From Aristaeella hokkaidonensis (lineage in GTDB: Bacteria > Bacillota > Clostridia > Christensenellales > Aristaeellaceae), in the NCBI RefSeq assembly GCF_018128945.1, contig NZ_CP068393.1, positions 2,356,001 through 2,420,000 of the forward strand: DNA of 64,000 nucleotides, written 5' to 3'. Both the position numbers and the translations under genes were made by a program. Below, piece by piece: positions 50,217-59,212 of the stretch. The notes beneath the pieces are model-generated. The model was not told the DNA's origin, did not search any database, and was given only the letters and a program-made list of their open reading frames with translations. Every line of letters starts with the position of its first letter. Positions within the stretch are counted from its first letter, which is position 1.

Positions 50217-52514
50217 CTAAGCAAAATCCAGATTAATATTCTGGAATTTTTCAATGGTAGTCTCCTGATAGCTACTGTATTTCTCTGCAATCTGAATCAA
50301 ACTATTAAAACTATCACCCAGAGCTTGTGAATACTCCTTGCATTTTTCTATTGGAGCTGGAACAGCGCCTTTGATAGAATCATAATCATCGCCTTTCCAG
50401 AAACTTCCAAGATCATTCACTCCCGACTCAATATTACCCAGTTCTTTGTTGATCAATTCCTGGCAGCTAGCGCCCTTTCCTGCAGCAGCACTTAATCTTG
50501 ATGGATAAACAGTAAAAATCCAATCGCCGCCATTATCTGCAATTATCTTTTGTGAATCAACCGCTATCTCTTTTACTATATTGTTCGCCTTACTAAGGCT
50601 CAGAGCAGCTCTGTCAAAATTACGAACCCCTTTGAACCAGCAATGTACTTGTGCATCGGCACTTGAAACCCCACTCCATTTTTCCGTTTCTTCCTCGTCT
50701 GCGCCAAGTCCCTCAGCGATCGCTGCACGAAGTTTTCCTTGGAAATGATGCAGCATGCTCTGATAATCCGAATATGCCGCACTCATATAATACTGTGCTT
50801 CCTGCAACTTATTTGCTGCTTCATAAATCAGATTTACCGATACGTCGATCATTTCCCCACGAGGACCATTAATATAATCATATCTTTCCTGTTTCTTTTT
50901 CTGAGCCCTTTTAATTGCCTGATAATTCAAAAAATACTCAATGGCGCGAAAAACAGCCCCAACAATTGTAACAACCAGTTTGACTGACTTTACAGCAGCA
51001 TAAATAACAGCAATAACCGGCGCAGCTTCCGGAAATATCGCTGCCAATACCAAGCATGAAACTTTAGCAACAGTTAATGCAGTACCTATCTCGCCGCATA
51101 TATCTGCAACCTCTTTGCAGTATCCTCTAAACAAGTATTCATCTTCAGAAAGCTGAGTACTGGCAATGTTATCCAGATGTGTCTCAAAATCGGCCTTAAA
51201 CTCCTCAATAAGAGAAATATACTCCCCCAGTTCGGATTTAAGAAAACACTCGCCTTTGAGATTCCTGTTTTCATCTCCGCCGAGTTCCATAATCTTTCCA
51301 AGATAATATGAAACACGCTCTTCCGGAAGGACAGTTAAGAGAGCCTCAGCTACGTAAGGCGTTACTGCAGAGGCGGTTGTCCATGTTAACAAATCATGTC
51401 CGTCAGTCGTGACATAATTACCGTTTTCATCAATATACCATGTTATGCCTTCGTGATGATAGCAGTTTTCTTCCGCGCCAACACTGTTTGTTTTGATCAC
51501 ATCAATAACTTCCACATACTGGACTTCTCCAATACCAGTAAGTAGTTCACCAACCACAGAATCCGCAGGACGGATATTTAGTACTTTCCCTTCTATAGCG
51601 CCAATTTGCTGACTGTATCTGGTCATGAAAGCTTGAGAATAACCAGGACCATCATTTGATACAATCCTCGTAATTTTGCATTGATTCTCCGGACTCAGCA
51701 GAATGCCAGTAGTAATGGCTTCACGTCCCCCCTGCGAATGACCTGTCAAATCAATACTCGTATATTCTTTTACATAAGTATCAACAACGGAAGCGACCCA
51801 CATTTCTTCATCAGTTGGACGGCTTTCTACAAATTCGCCGTTTGTTTTCCAGTCATCGACCTTTCCGTTTGTCCCTTGAACAGATACAATTGCATGCCCG
51901 TCACCACTGTTGAATACAAGAACACGAGTAAGCTTACCATCGCCTGTATCTGTATTGCCGATTGAATGATCGATCGTCAGCCCAGAAAACCTTTGACTTT
52001 CAGACAATTCCTGCAGATACTGCCTGTCCACATTGCTTAACTGGTCTCCATGCTTCAGTAATTCTGTACAATATTCTTTGACACTAATGTTTTCTTTGTT
52101 TATTACCCTTTGATAATCCGCATCACTGCTCCATTTGGAGGCGTATGAAAGCTGTGAGAGAACATTATAATCAGCAGTGTTTAAATTTCTTCCGGTAATA
52201 GCTTCCTGATTGCTTTGCAGATATGCTGAAAAAGACGATGCACCAGATGTAACATCATACTTCAGCGTTTTATTATCTCCGCCTGTAACATAGGCTGCAG
52301 TATTCTTGGCAACTTTCGAGTTGTTCTTTATTGGATTGATGAACAGTGTCTCTGCTGCATCATGAAAAACCTCAAGAACTGCCTGTTGAGAAGGGGTGAG
52401 AATAATATTCTCGGTAACTTTTCCCAGTGTAGCAAACTCTTCGCCCAGTTCTTCAATACTTTTCTGGCCAATACCTAGCTGATATGCTGCCTCTGTATAA
52501 GTTAATCCTGCCAT
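50217..52514 (-). CDS. Type VII lipase effector, reverse domain order
   Basis: The 765-aa protein has an N-terminal alpha/beta-hydrolase of the Mbeg1/DUF2974 type (~60-420). DLTGHSQGGREA near 255 holds the nucleophile Ser, with RIVSNDGPGYS and later Asp/His candidates. A hydrophobic segment follows (~475-520, VIAVIYAAVKSVKLVVTIVG). The C-terminal helical domain has LGSFWKGDDYDSIKG near 705, a WXG-like hairpin. Secretion signals in LXG effectors are usually N-terminal; here the order is reversed, as described for the staphylococcal lipase TslA. AGAGGTG precedes ATG 52514. No separate immunity gene is evident. Confidence 0.82.
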   Translation of the reverse strand: MAGLTYTEAAYQLGIGQKSIEELGEEFATLGKVTENIILTPSQQAVLEVFHDAAETLFINPIKNNSKVAKNTAAYVTGGDNKTLKYDVTSGASSFSAYLQSNQEAITGRNLNTADYNVLSQLSYASKWSSDADYQRVINKENISVKEYCTELLKHGDQLSNVDRQYLQELSESQRFSGLTIDHSIGNTDTGDGKLTRVLVFNSGDGHAIVSVQGTNGKVDDWKTNGEFVESRPTDEEMWVASVVDTYVKEYTSIDLTGHSQGGREAITTGILLSPENQCKITRIVSNDGPGYSQAFMTRYSQQIGAIEGKVLNIRPADSVVGELLTGIGEVQYVEVIDVIKTNSVGAEENCYHHEGITWYIDENGNYVTTDGHDLLTWTTASAVTPYVAEALLTVLPEERVSYYLGKIMELGGDENRNLKGECFLKSELGEYISLIEEFKADFETHLDNIASTQLSEDEYLFRGYCKEVADICGEIGTALTVAKVSCLVLAAIFPEAAPVIAVIYAAVKSVKLVVTIVGAVFRAIEYFLNYQAIKRAQKKKQERYDYINGPRGEMIDVSVNLIYEAANKLQEAQYYMSAAYSDYQSMLHHFQGKLRAAIAEGLGADEEETEKWSGVSSADAQVHCWFKGVRNFDRAALSLSKANNIVKEIAVDSQKIIADNGGDWIFTVYPSRLSAAAGKGASCQELINKELGNIESGVNDLGSFWKGDDYDSIKGAVPAPIEKCKEYSQALGDSFNSLIQIAEKYSSYQETTIEKFQNINLDFA

Positions 52515-52539
52515 TATAATCACCTCTTCTGTTTGCTCA

Positions 52540-52749
52540 TCACAGATTTCTCATATTTGATTTACAGGTGTTGATTTCCCTTTTAAAATCATTTATTTTA
52601 TCCAACAGAAATTCAGTGCCGATTCCTTTCTCCTTATACAGTATTGTCTGAATTTCATTCAGACAATTAATGGCTTTCTGCAGATTTTCACATGCATCAT
52701 TACGATTCCTTTTCCCTGAATTGCTTAATTTTATCAGACTGAAATCCAT
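52540..52749 (-). CDS. Small helical protein of the type VII locus
   Basis: AAGGAG lies 9 nt before ATG 52749. The 69-aa product is helical and charged (NRNDACENLQKAINCLNEIQ, DKINDFKREINTCKSNM). The size and position just before the lipase gene suggest a dedicated secretion partner or targeting factor, like the Lap proteins of LXG toxins. That assignment is inference. Confidence 0.65.
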   Translation of the reverse strand: MDFSLIKLSNSGKRNRNDACENLQKAINCLNEIQTILYKEKGIGTEFLLDKINDFKREINTCKSNMRNL

Positions 52750-52769
52750 GATCATTCACTCCTTTTCCG

Positions 52770-53024
52770 CTATAGTAATAAGAACATATCGCCGTCTTTT
52801 GTTCCAATCTCGCGTATAGTCTTTGATCGATCCAATTCACTACCGTTGTCTGATGTCCATAATACAGGCGTTTTGCTAAGTGGGAGCATATCCTCACTTT
52901 GGCTTTTCACCAGTTTTGTGATTACCTGTGATGCCGTTCCTACTGTAAGATCGTAAGGAATTTTCATATCATATGATCGGTTGGCGATAGGAACGCTGAT
53001 CCGTATCAATACCTTTTCTTTCAC
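52770..53024 (-). CDS. YukD/EsaB-like ubiquitin-fold protein
   Basis: The 84-aa protein uses a GTG start (AGAGGT upstream). It opens with a beta strand VLIRISVPIANRSYDMKIP, then a helix (VGTASQVITKLVKSQ) and ends SKTIREIGTKDGDMFLLL. This is the ubiquitin-like fold and the typical ending of YukD/EsaB proteins, an obligatory small part of T7SSb. It sits 7 nt downstream of the EssC gene. Confidence 0.85.
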   Translation of the reverse strand: MKEKVLIRISVPIANRSYDMKIPYDLTVGTASQVITKLVKSQSEDMLPLSKTPVLWTSDNGSELDRSKTIREIGTKDGDMFLLL

Positions 53025-53031
53025 TGTGTTC

Positions 53032-56000
53032 TTACCTCTCTTCGATTAATTTAATCATCTTAGACTTTCCATGCCGGACAATGTATCCAAATTGTTCTCC
53101 GATATCCGGACCATACTTTACATCGTTTCTCAGAGCAGACTGCATCTGGATTCCATCCCCCAGCCATATTCCGTCCCGATCCGGCAACCGTTCATACCAC
53201 ATACGCATACTAAGTGTTGACAAGCGCTTCACATCCTGGGCGAGGATTACATACATACACATGTCAGTCCTGCCCATTTTCATTACTGCATCAAGCTTTG
53301 CAGTGGCGGCTTCTTCATCCTTTAAAAGATCATATGTCTGTTTAGCATCCACAACCACAAGGACAAGTTCAGAATATTCCGCGTTTTCTCCTTTACTCTG
53401 CTTCTCTTTGATCTCATTGTGTCTAATCACCGAAGCTTCATAAAGATCGTCAATCGCCTTCATGATATTCTGTATATTGTCACAAAGAATGTATTTTGAT
53501 GAATGAGAATGCTGAACAGTCTTCGCAGCATCAAAGAAATAAACAGTTCTTGCTGTGTTACTAGCCAGTGCCTCAGCAAGCATCTGCAAATATGGTATTT
53601 CAGGTAGAGCATTATACAGAATAGGATATAGGTAAGTTTTAGTCAGATCTGTAAATGCAGGAAGCATGCCCTCTTTTTCTATACCTGTCGGCACTTTATC
53701 CATAGTTATTACTTCCGGACGACTGCAGACATCTTCCAGAGAAACATGTTCAGGAAGAATTCTGACTTTTTCGGCCGTATATCCAGTCCATTCTTCCGCC
53801 ATGTCTTTGCCTAATTTCTGTATCCGCTGGTATCCATCAGATACATTCTGATCATAGATAAAACCGGTCTGAAACTCCAATACATCAGCGTTTTTGCAGA
53901 TACCACTTCCAAGGCGGTTCATCGGTTCAACGCCATCGGTTTTCCCCAGAATATTACTGTATTCCATTCTGTCTGTTAACTGCAAGCATAATACTTGCTT
54001 GAAATTTTGGACAAATCTATATCTAAGCGCTGTTGATGAAATACTGGTAATCAGGAACCATATACCAAATCGTGTTCCTTCGCGAACCAGTCTGTATAGT
54101 TCATCTTCAATATCCGGATATGTTTCAAGTAAACCCGAAGTATTTTCAATAACAACCAAAACACTCGGCAAAGGAGTATCCGTCTCTTCCCTGTACAGAT
54201 CAATATTACCGCCAAAGGTAGCAATTTTCTTTCTTCTGCTATCCATCTCGTCCGAAAGCATCCGCACAAAATTGTGAAGCTTTTCATCTTCACCGGATAC
54301 AATTACATCCCCCACCTGAGGCATGTATGCGAACTTTCGACTTGATTCTGTAGCAAAATCAAGGCAATAGATATTCACTTCATCAGCTGTATGATGTTTA
54401 CAGAGGGAATAGACCGCCGCATCAATCAGTTCGTGCTTCCCTGCTCCAGCAAATCCGTATATAATAGCATTTCCATCATCGTGGAAATTGAGTTGCAGAG
54501 GATACTGGTTTTGATTTCTGGGATCATCCACTAAGCCAACCACAGGATCAAGTCTGAAGCGGATATATTCGATATCATTCTGATCATCAATTGTATCCAG
54601 TAATACAATCTCAGGAAGAGGCGCTTTCCAGCTTTTCCTGGGCATCAGATTACTCTTTATCGCTGTTTCTTTGAGATAATCAACAATTGCATCTACCTGC
54701 TTACTCTTTTTTGAAATTGCTTCTGAAGACGGGGGGTTCCCTGATACAATAGTCTGCCCAATGTCATTCAGCAGTTCAAAACTTGTGTCTGGCTCTTCAA
54801 CATAATGTGGCTTGGGATTAAGCACAGCCCCGCTCCATGCACTTTGTCCCATTTCAAACACTTCATTGAAGCCAACCTGTAAATAGAATCGGCCAGTTTT
54901 CGTCAACAATGCCGCTTCCGGACGACCTAAAATTTCCATACTATCGCTACGATCTTGGACTTTAAGACACACATGAAAACGTGCATTACTAGCAATTTGT
55001 GGATTAACTACACCTGTCGGTTTCTGCGTTGCTAGAATCAGATGGATCCCCAAGCTACGGCCGATACGTGCCATGCTGACAATATCTTCCATAAATCCGC
55101 TTTCCTGTTCCTTTAATTCGGCAAATTCATCAGAAACCAGAACCAGATGCTGCATTGGCTCTTCAATTTCACCATTACGGTACATTGCCTGATACTTATA
55201 GATATCCATGTTGCTGATATGCTTTTTTTCGCTTATTTCTTTGAAAACTATCTGTCTTCGTATAATTTCACTTTTAATTGACACAAGTGAGCGATGTATT
55301 CCCTGAGATCCACCAAGATTATCAATAACACCCACTACATGCGGAAGTTTTGCCAATGTATCGCTCATTCCACCGCCTTTGTAGTCAATAAGAATAAAGC
55401 CAACTTCCAATGGACTGTAGTTAATTGCCATAGATAGAATATAAGTAATTATGAATTCACTTTTGCCTGATCCTGTCATTCCAGCAATCAATCCATGCGG
55501 GCCATGATAATTTTGATGGATATCAAGGTTCAACAAAGATCCATACTTATCGATTCCGATCGGTGCGGCAAGTGTTTTAACCGGGTTTGAATTTCTCCAT
55601 CTCTCACCCGCATTGATCTGTTCCACATTCCCACAGCGAAGCATATCAAACATGGTCAATAAATCTACAAGCTGTCCGTCACTTTCATCATCACTCAGAT
55701 GAGTATTGAACAAATCAACCGCAAACTGCCTTGCTTTCTCTGAAGGAATTGAATCACACGAAAACAAAACAGGATCTCCCAGGTTGCGTATGCCTTTGTT
55801 TAATGTGCCTAGTTTTCCTTCCAGAACAATAACTGATTCACACTCTTTAGGAAGCTCATTTGCATTATTTGCTAGTGCAATCACTCTGACGTTTGAATTG
55901 CCTATGTTCTTCATTTTGCTTGTCAGAGCATAACACTGCTCACCCAATCGTGCATTAGCCAAAACAACAACACACATCTGTCCAATTTGCTTGTCATCAA

Positions 56001-57591
56001 CCTCATCCAGGCTTATTGCTTCCAAATATGCTGAAATATTACGCATGGATTCTTTATCGGTTCCGATGGCTCTGAACTCTCTGTTATCACTCCAAATATG
56101 CGGAAACCATCTGGCAAATTCCCAATCTCTTTCTTCGCTTTTATCATATATAAGCACAAGTTTTAATTCTTTATAACTGTGGTAAGAACACAATTGCATC
56201 AAGGTTCCCTTGATCCACTGAAGTGATTCATCGTGCTCCGCAATAACGCCCAATATTCCGGCATCGCGTAAAGAAAACAACAAAGGAGTATCTTTTATAG
56301 AATAATCCTTCTTTTCCAAAGCTGATACAGCATCTTGCATATCATCTTCTTCCAAAGTGAAATTATGTTTAGGGAAGCTGACATTAACGGAAGAATTTAA
56401 TCTTGCTGTTCCTAATCTTATTGTCAAGAAATCATTATGGAATGGCATACGGCTCCAAAGGATATCTTTCTTTTTTGTAATTGAATTTACCAATTCATCA
56501 GGTGTAAGATAATTTTTTATCAGTCGTGCTTTTTGTTCTTCTCCTGCCTTTTTTATTCTTTCATCAATTCTATTCAAGTAAGCAATATACTTTTCGTGTC
56601 TATTTTTTTCTTTTATTTCTGCTTGTTTGTTATTGTATTTTCTTGTCAGCACCGGCATAAGCAAACTGCCTGCAAACATTCCCGCAGCCATAAGTACCGA
56701 AGGCAAAACAGTCGAAATCTTTGCTCCGGTGACTTGTGCACTTGATATTGTATTCATAGCCATCATGATAGATGATACACTCATAAAAGCAGAAGAACCA
56801 ACAGAAAAAATCAGTGGCATTTCTTCCTTCTGAACTTTGGGTGGCGGAGCGTCTATACTTATTGTTTCTCCATAATCATCATGAGCAGCACGCGGTGATC
56901 TATAATACAGAATATCAGAATCAGGAATAAGATGTTTGTTATATGGCTTTTCATCTCCGTTTTCCAAAGCAACTGTATAATTCAATAACGAGGGAGAAAC
57001 CATTGCTTCCACGGCATAAGTATAAACACCGATAATGCCTTTTAAGTACACAAGGCGTAATCCATAGAGGTCAACTATATCACCATATTGAATTGGGCTA
57101 TCTGTAATCTGTCGATAATTCAAATACACACCAACCCCATCAGATGACCCGCGTATACGTGACTGTTTTGCAGAAAGTACTATCTCAGCTTGTATAGAAC
57201 CGATCCAGCGTTGGTTTTGACATGTTATATCGCAATTACTGTTTCCAATACGAAAGATCCCCGTCTGCGGCACATAGTAGAATGTCACTTCTTTCGTTCT
57301 GCAATTTGGGGCATTATTCTGGCATAACAATACATAATTGCTTTTATCACTTTTGATAACCAAAGTAAGGCCATCCTTCAGAACAATATCATCGTATTGC
57401 TTTCCATCCAGATAAATACTTCCCTCCGGAGTGGAAAATAGTCTCCATTCGATTGAATTCCCCTCAACATCAAGCAAACGAATCTTCTTTTCTTCAGACG
57501 AAGTATGGTAGATTGTAATCTGGCCTTCCGTGTCATGCGGCAATTCTGTTATTGACAAACCATCCGCCATTCCATATAGGTACAGTTTCAC
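53032..57591 (-). CDS. essC: EssC, FtsK/SpoIIIE-type ATPase of type VII secretion
   Basis: The 1519-aa protein has the full T7SSb EssC layout. FHA-type domains span ~1-200 (TGIFRIGNSNCDITCQNQRW). Two TM helices lie near 265-320 (SVSSIMMAMNTI, VLPSVLMAAGMFAGSLL). ATPase D1 is at ~330-600. D2 has GMTGSGKSEF near 703, ILIDYKGGG near 735 and LVLVSDEFAEL near 818. D3 has a weaker Walker A, GFAGAGKHEL, near 1048, and a fourth FtsK-like region follows. It is the motor and channel component. The GTG start at 57591 has GGGGTG upstream. The C-terminal region would select the substrate. Confidence 0.95.
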   Translation of the reverse strand: MKLYLYGMADGLSITELPHDTEGQITIYHTSSEEKKIRLLDVEGNSIEWRLFSTPEGSIYLDGKQYDDIVLKDGLTLVIKSDKSNYVLLCQNNAPNCRTKEVTFYYVPQTGIFRIGNSNCDITCQNQRWIGSIQAEIVLSAKQSRIRGSSDGVGVYLNYRQITDSPIQYGDIVDLYGLRLVYLKGIIGVYTYAVEAMVSPSLLNYTVALENGDEKPYNKHLIPDSDILYYRSPRAAHDDYGETISIDAPPPKVQKEEMPLIFSVGSSAFMSVSSIMMAMNTISSAQVTGAKISTVLPSVLMAAGMFAGSLLMPVLTRKYNNKQAEIKEKNRHEKYIAYLNRIDERIKKAGEEQKARLIKNYLTPDELVNSITKKKDILWSRMPFHNDFLTIRLGTARLNSSVNVSFPKHNFTLEEDDMQDAVSALEKKDYSIKDTPLLFSLRDAGILGVIAEHDESLQWIKGTLMQLCSYHSYKELKLVLIYDKSEERDWEFARWFPHIWSDNREFRAIGTDKESMRNISAYLEAISLDEVDDKQIGQMCVVVLANARLGEQCYALTSKMKNIGNSNVRVIALANNANELPKECESVIVLEGKLGTLNKGIRNLGDPVLFSCDSIPSEKARQFAVDLFNTHLSDDESDGQLVDLLTMFDMLRCGNVEQINAGERWRNSNPVKTLAAPIGIDKYGSLLNLDIHQNYHGPHGLIAGMTGSGKSEFIITYILSMAINYSPLEVGFILIDYKGGGMSDTLAKLPHVVGVIDNLGGSQGIHRSLVSIKSEIIRRQIVFKEISEKKHISNMDIYKYQAMYRNGEIEEPMQHLVLVSDEFAELKEQESGFMEDIVSMARIGRSLGIHLILATQKPTGVVNPQIASNARFHVCLKVQDRSDSMEILGRPEAALLTKTGRFYLQVGFNEVFEMGQSAWSGAVLNPKPHYVEEPDTSFELLNDIGQTIVSGNPPSSEAISKKSKQVDAIVDYLKETAIKSNLMPRKSWKAPLPEIVLLDTIDDQNDIEYIRFRLDPVVGLVDDPRNQNQYPLQLNFHDDGNAIIYGFAGAGKHELIDAAVYSLCKHHTADEVNIYCLDFATESSRKFAYMPQVGDVIVSGEDEKLHNFVRMLSDEMDSRRKKIATFGGNIDLYREETDTPLPSVLVVIENTSGLLETYPDIEDELYRLVREGTRFGIWFLITSISSTALRYRFVQNFKQVLCLQLTDRMEYSNILGKTDGVEPMNRLGSGICKNADVLEFQTGFIYDQNVSDGYQRIQKLGKDMAEEWTGYTAEKVRILPEHVSLEDVCSRPEVITMDKVPTGIEKEGMLPAFTDLTKTYLYPILYNALPEIPYLQMLAEALASNTARTVYFFDAAKTVQHSHSSKYILCDNIQNIMKAIDDLYEASVIRHNEIKEKQSKGENAEYSELVLVVVDAKQTYDLLKDEEAATAKLDAVMKMGRTDMCMYVILAQDVKRLSTLSMRMWYERLPDRDGIWLGDGIQMQSALRNDVKYGPDIGEQFGYIVRHGKSKMIKLIEER

Positions 57592-57607
57592 TTAACACAC
57601 CCCAGTT

Positions 57608-58567
57608 TCATTTTTTGGTCAGATTGACACTTGTAACCCATCCGCACATTGGCAATTGATTGGTCTCGTTTACAAACTCAATCAAAGAATACATTCCGTC
57701 TTCACCAATAACCGTCACAGGAGTACCTGGCTCAAGTACTTTCTCTGTAATTAAGTATTCTTGTCCCGGACCATAGTAAATATCTGTAGAATTTTTGATT
57801 ATTCCATTAACGCACGAATTAAACACATAAGGCTCCGTAGGTTCCTTTCTCAAAACACGAATTTTGGGAACCCAAAGCCTTATCAAATATTGATCATGAG
57901 TTGTCTCCACCAGATACCATTCTCCACTTTGTCCAACAATACTAATAAACATATCAGGAAAAATAATGGTATCATTTTTACTATACGAAGAACCGGGACC
58001 GTCATACGTATGTGTCTCCTGATATACTTGTGCAGCAATATGAGTCAGTTTATTGTAGATAACACTCGGGGTGGTGACCGGTTGAATTACTATTCCATTA
58101 ATCAGTCGCAAGTATCTGTCATCGCTGTCACATATGCCCATAAGCTCAGCATAAAGATCAATTGCCTTTTGTGTTAGCCCTTTTGCTTCGAACTGTCTAG
58201 CTTGTACATAATACAAGAGTTTTTGACTTTCTCCATACTCAATACCGGAAAGCAACTGGAAATAACTCTCTGCATTTTTGAGTGAACCAAGCATTTCATA
58301 CAAATATCCTTTTCCCTCTAGTTCATTTGCTTCCTGTATTAGTAACATACCTTGGCAATACGTTAGTAGTGTTTTGCTTTGTTCATAATTACCTGTTTGT
58401 CTAAATGCCTCAACCGCATCAGCATAGTTCTCTAGTTCCATGCTAATTTGTCCTTTACGATACCATTCGGCTTTATCTGAAGAAATGATGTTCTCGGCAA
58501 CGGCTGAATTAATAAGCAATGAGAGAAATAAGATAAATACTATTCCCCATATTCCTGCTTTCTGCAT
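57608..58567 (-). CDS. Secreted helical-repeat + double SH3 protein
   Basis: The 319-aa protein has a signal peptide (GIVFILFLSLLINSAVA) and TPR-like helices (~30-165: ENYADAVEAFRQTGNYEQSK, LTQKAIDLYAELMGICDSDD). Two SH3-like domains follow (~180-250 with YDGPGSSYSKNDTIIF; ~255-319 with YYGPGQEYLITEKVLEPGTP). It is the first gene of the type VII operon, 16 bp before essC. SH3 pairs of this kind often bind peptidoglycan, so it may act at the wall exit of the machine. Confidence 0.8.
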   Translation of the reverse strand: MQKAGIWGIVFILFLSLLINSAVAENIISSDKAEWYRKGQISMELENYADAVEAFRQTGNYEQSKTLLTYCQGMLLIQEANELEGKGYLYEMLGSLKNAESYFQLLSGIEYGESQKLLYYVQARQFEAKGLTQKAIDLYAELMGICDSDDRYLRLINGIVIQPVTTPSVIYNKLTHIAAQVYQETHTYDGPGSSYSKNDTIIFPDMFISIVGQSGEWYLVETTHDQYLIRLWVPKIRVLRKEPTEPYVFNSCVNGIIKNSTDIYYGPGQEYLITEKVLEPGTPVTVIGEDGMYSLIEFVNETNQLPMCGWVTSVNLTKK

Positions 58568-59146
58568 ATAAACCCATCAACTCTCTTCCTCTCCGGATTA
58601 TTCTACCGACCTTTCTTGATAAATACACTAATAAGGCTTCCGCATCTTAAAACGGAACCTGATAAACCCATCAAAACGCACAGTTATATTTGCGAAATTA
58701 TATCACATAAACATATTGCAATCAATTAAAAAACATTATTAACACCGTTAATCAAAAATATCATAAGACAACAAAAGCTAAAACTATTTCTGACACAAAA
58801 AGCCCACAATGTGCTAGATTCTCGAATTATTTAACTGCTAAAGACAACCGCATCAGCACTCACATTATTAAACTATGTTATAGACTATTCTCTCCGCAAG
58901 CATGAAATCTTCATTTAATTCCTAATCCATTCGCATATATTCTTTTCTCGCACAAAAACCGACAGATTACTCTGCCGGTTTTATTATTTCATCTCGCAAG
59001 AAACAATATTCAATCACATACTTGGATTCATAAGATTACAGATGAAATCTGCATATGATTCATATGCTATATATCGATAATTATCTGAACTATATTTAGA
59101 CAATACCATTTGGTCATCAGGTTGATCATGTTATGATAATTGTTAA
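58568..59146. other. AT-rich intergenic region with terminator, no gene
   Basis: No ORF with a ribosome binding site is seen. It holds the promoter of the type VII operon near its left end. A stem-loop at 58956-58983 (AAACCGaCAGA / TCTGcCGGTTT) is followed by T-runs on the minus strand. Confidence 0.6.
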
Positions 59147-59173
59147 AGCCCGGATCCGTAATGGATCCGGGCT
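59147..59173 (-). terminator. Terminator of the flavoprotein gene
   Basis: AGCCCGGATCC and GGATCCGGGCT form an 11-bp stem with a 5-nt loop, 40 nt past the stop at 59213. The minus-strand tail is TTAACAATT. Confidence 0.8.
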
Positions 59174-59212
59174 GGTTTGTTTTGGTTTGTTTATCTCTTT
59201 TTTGTTTTTGGA

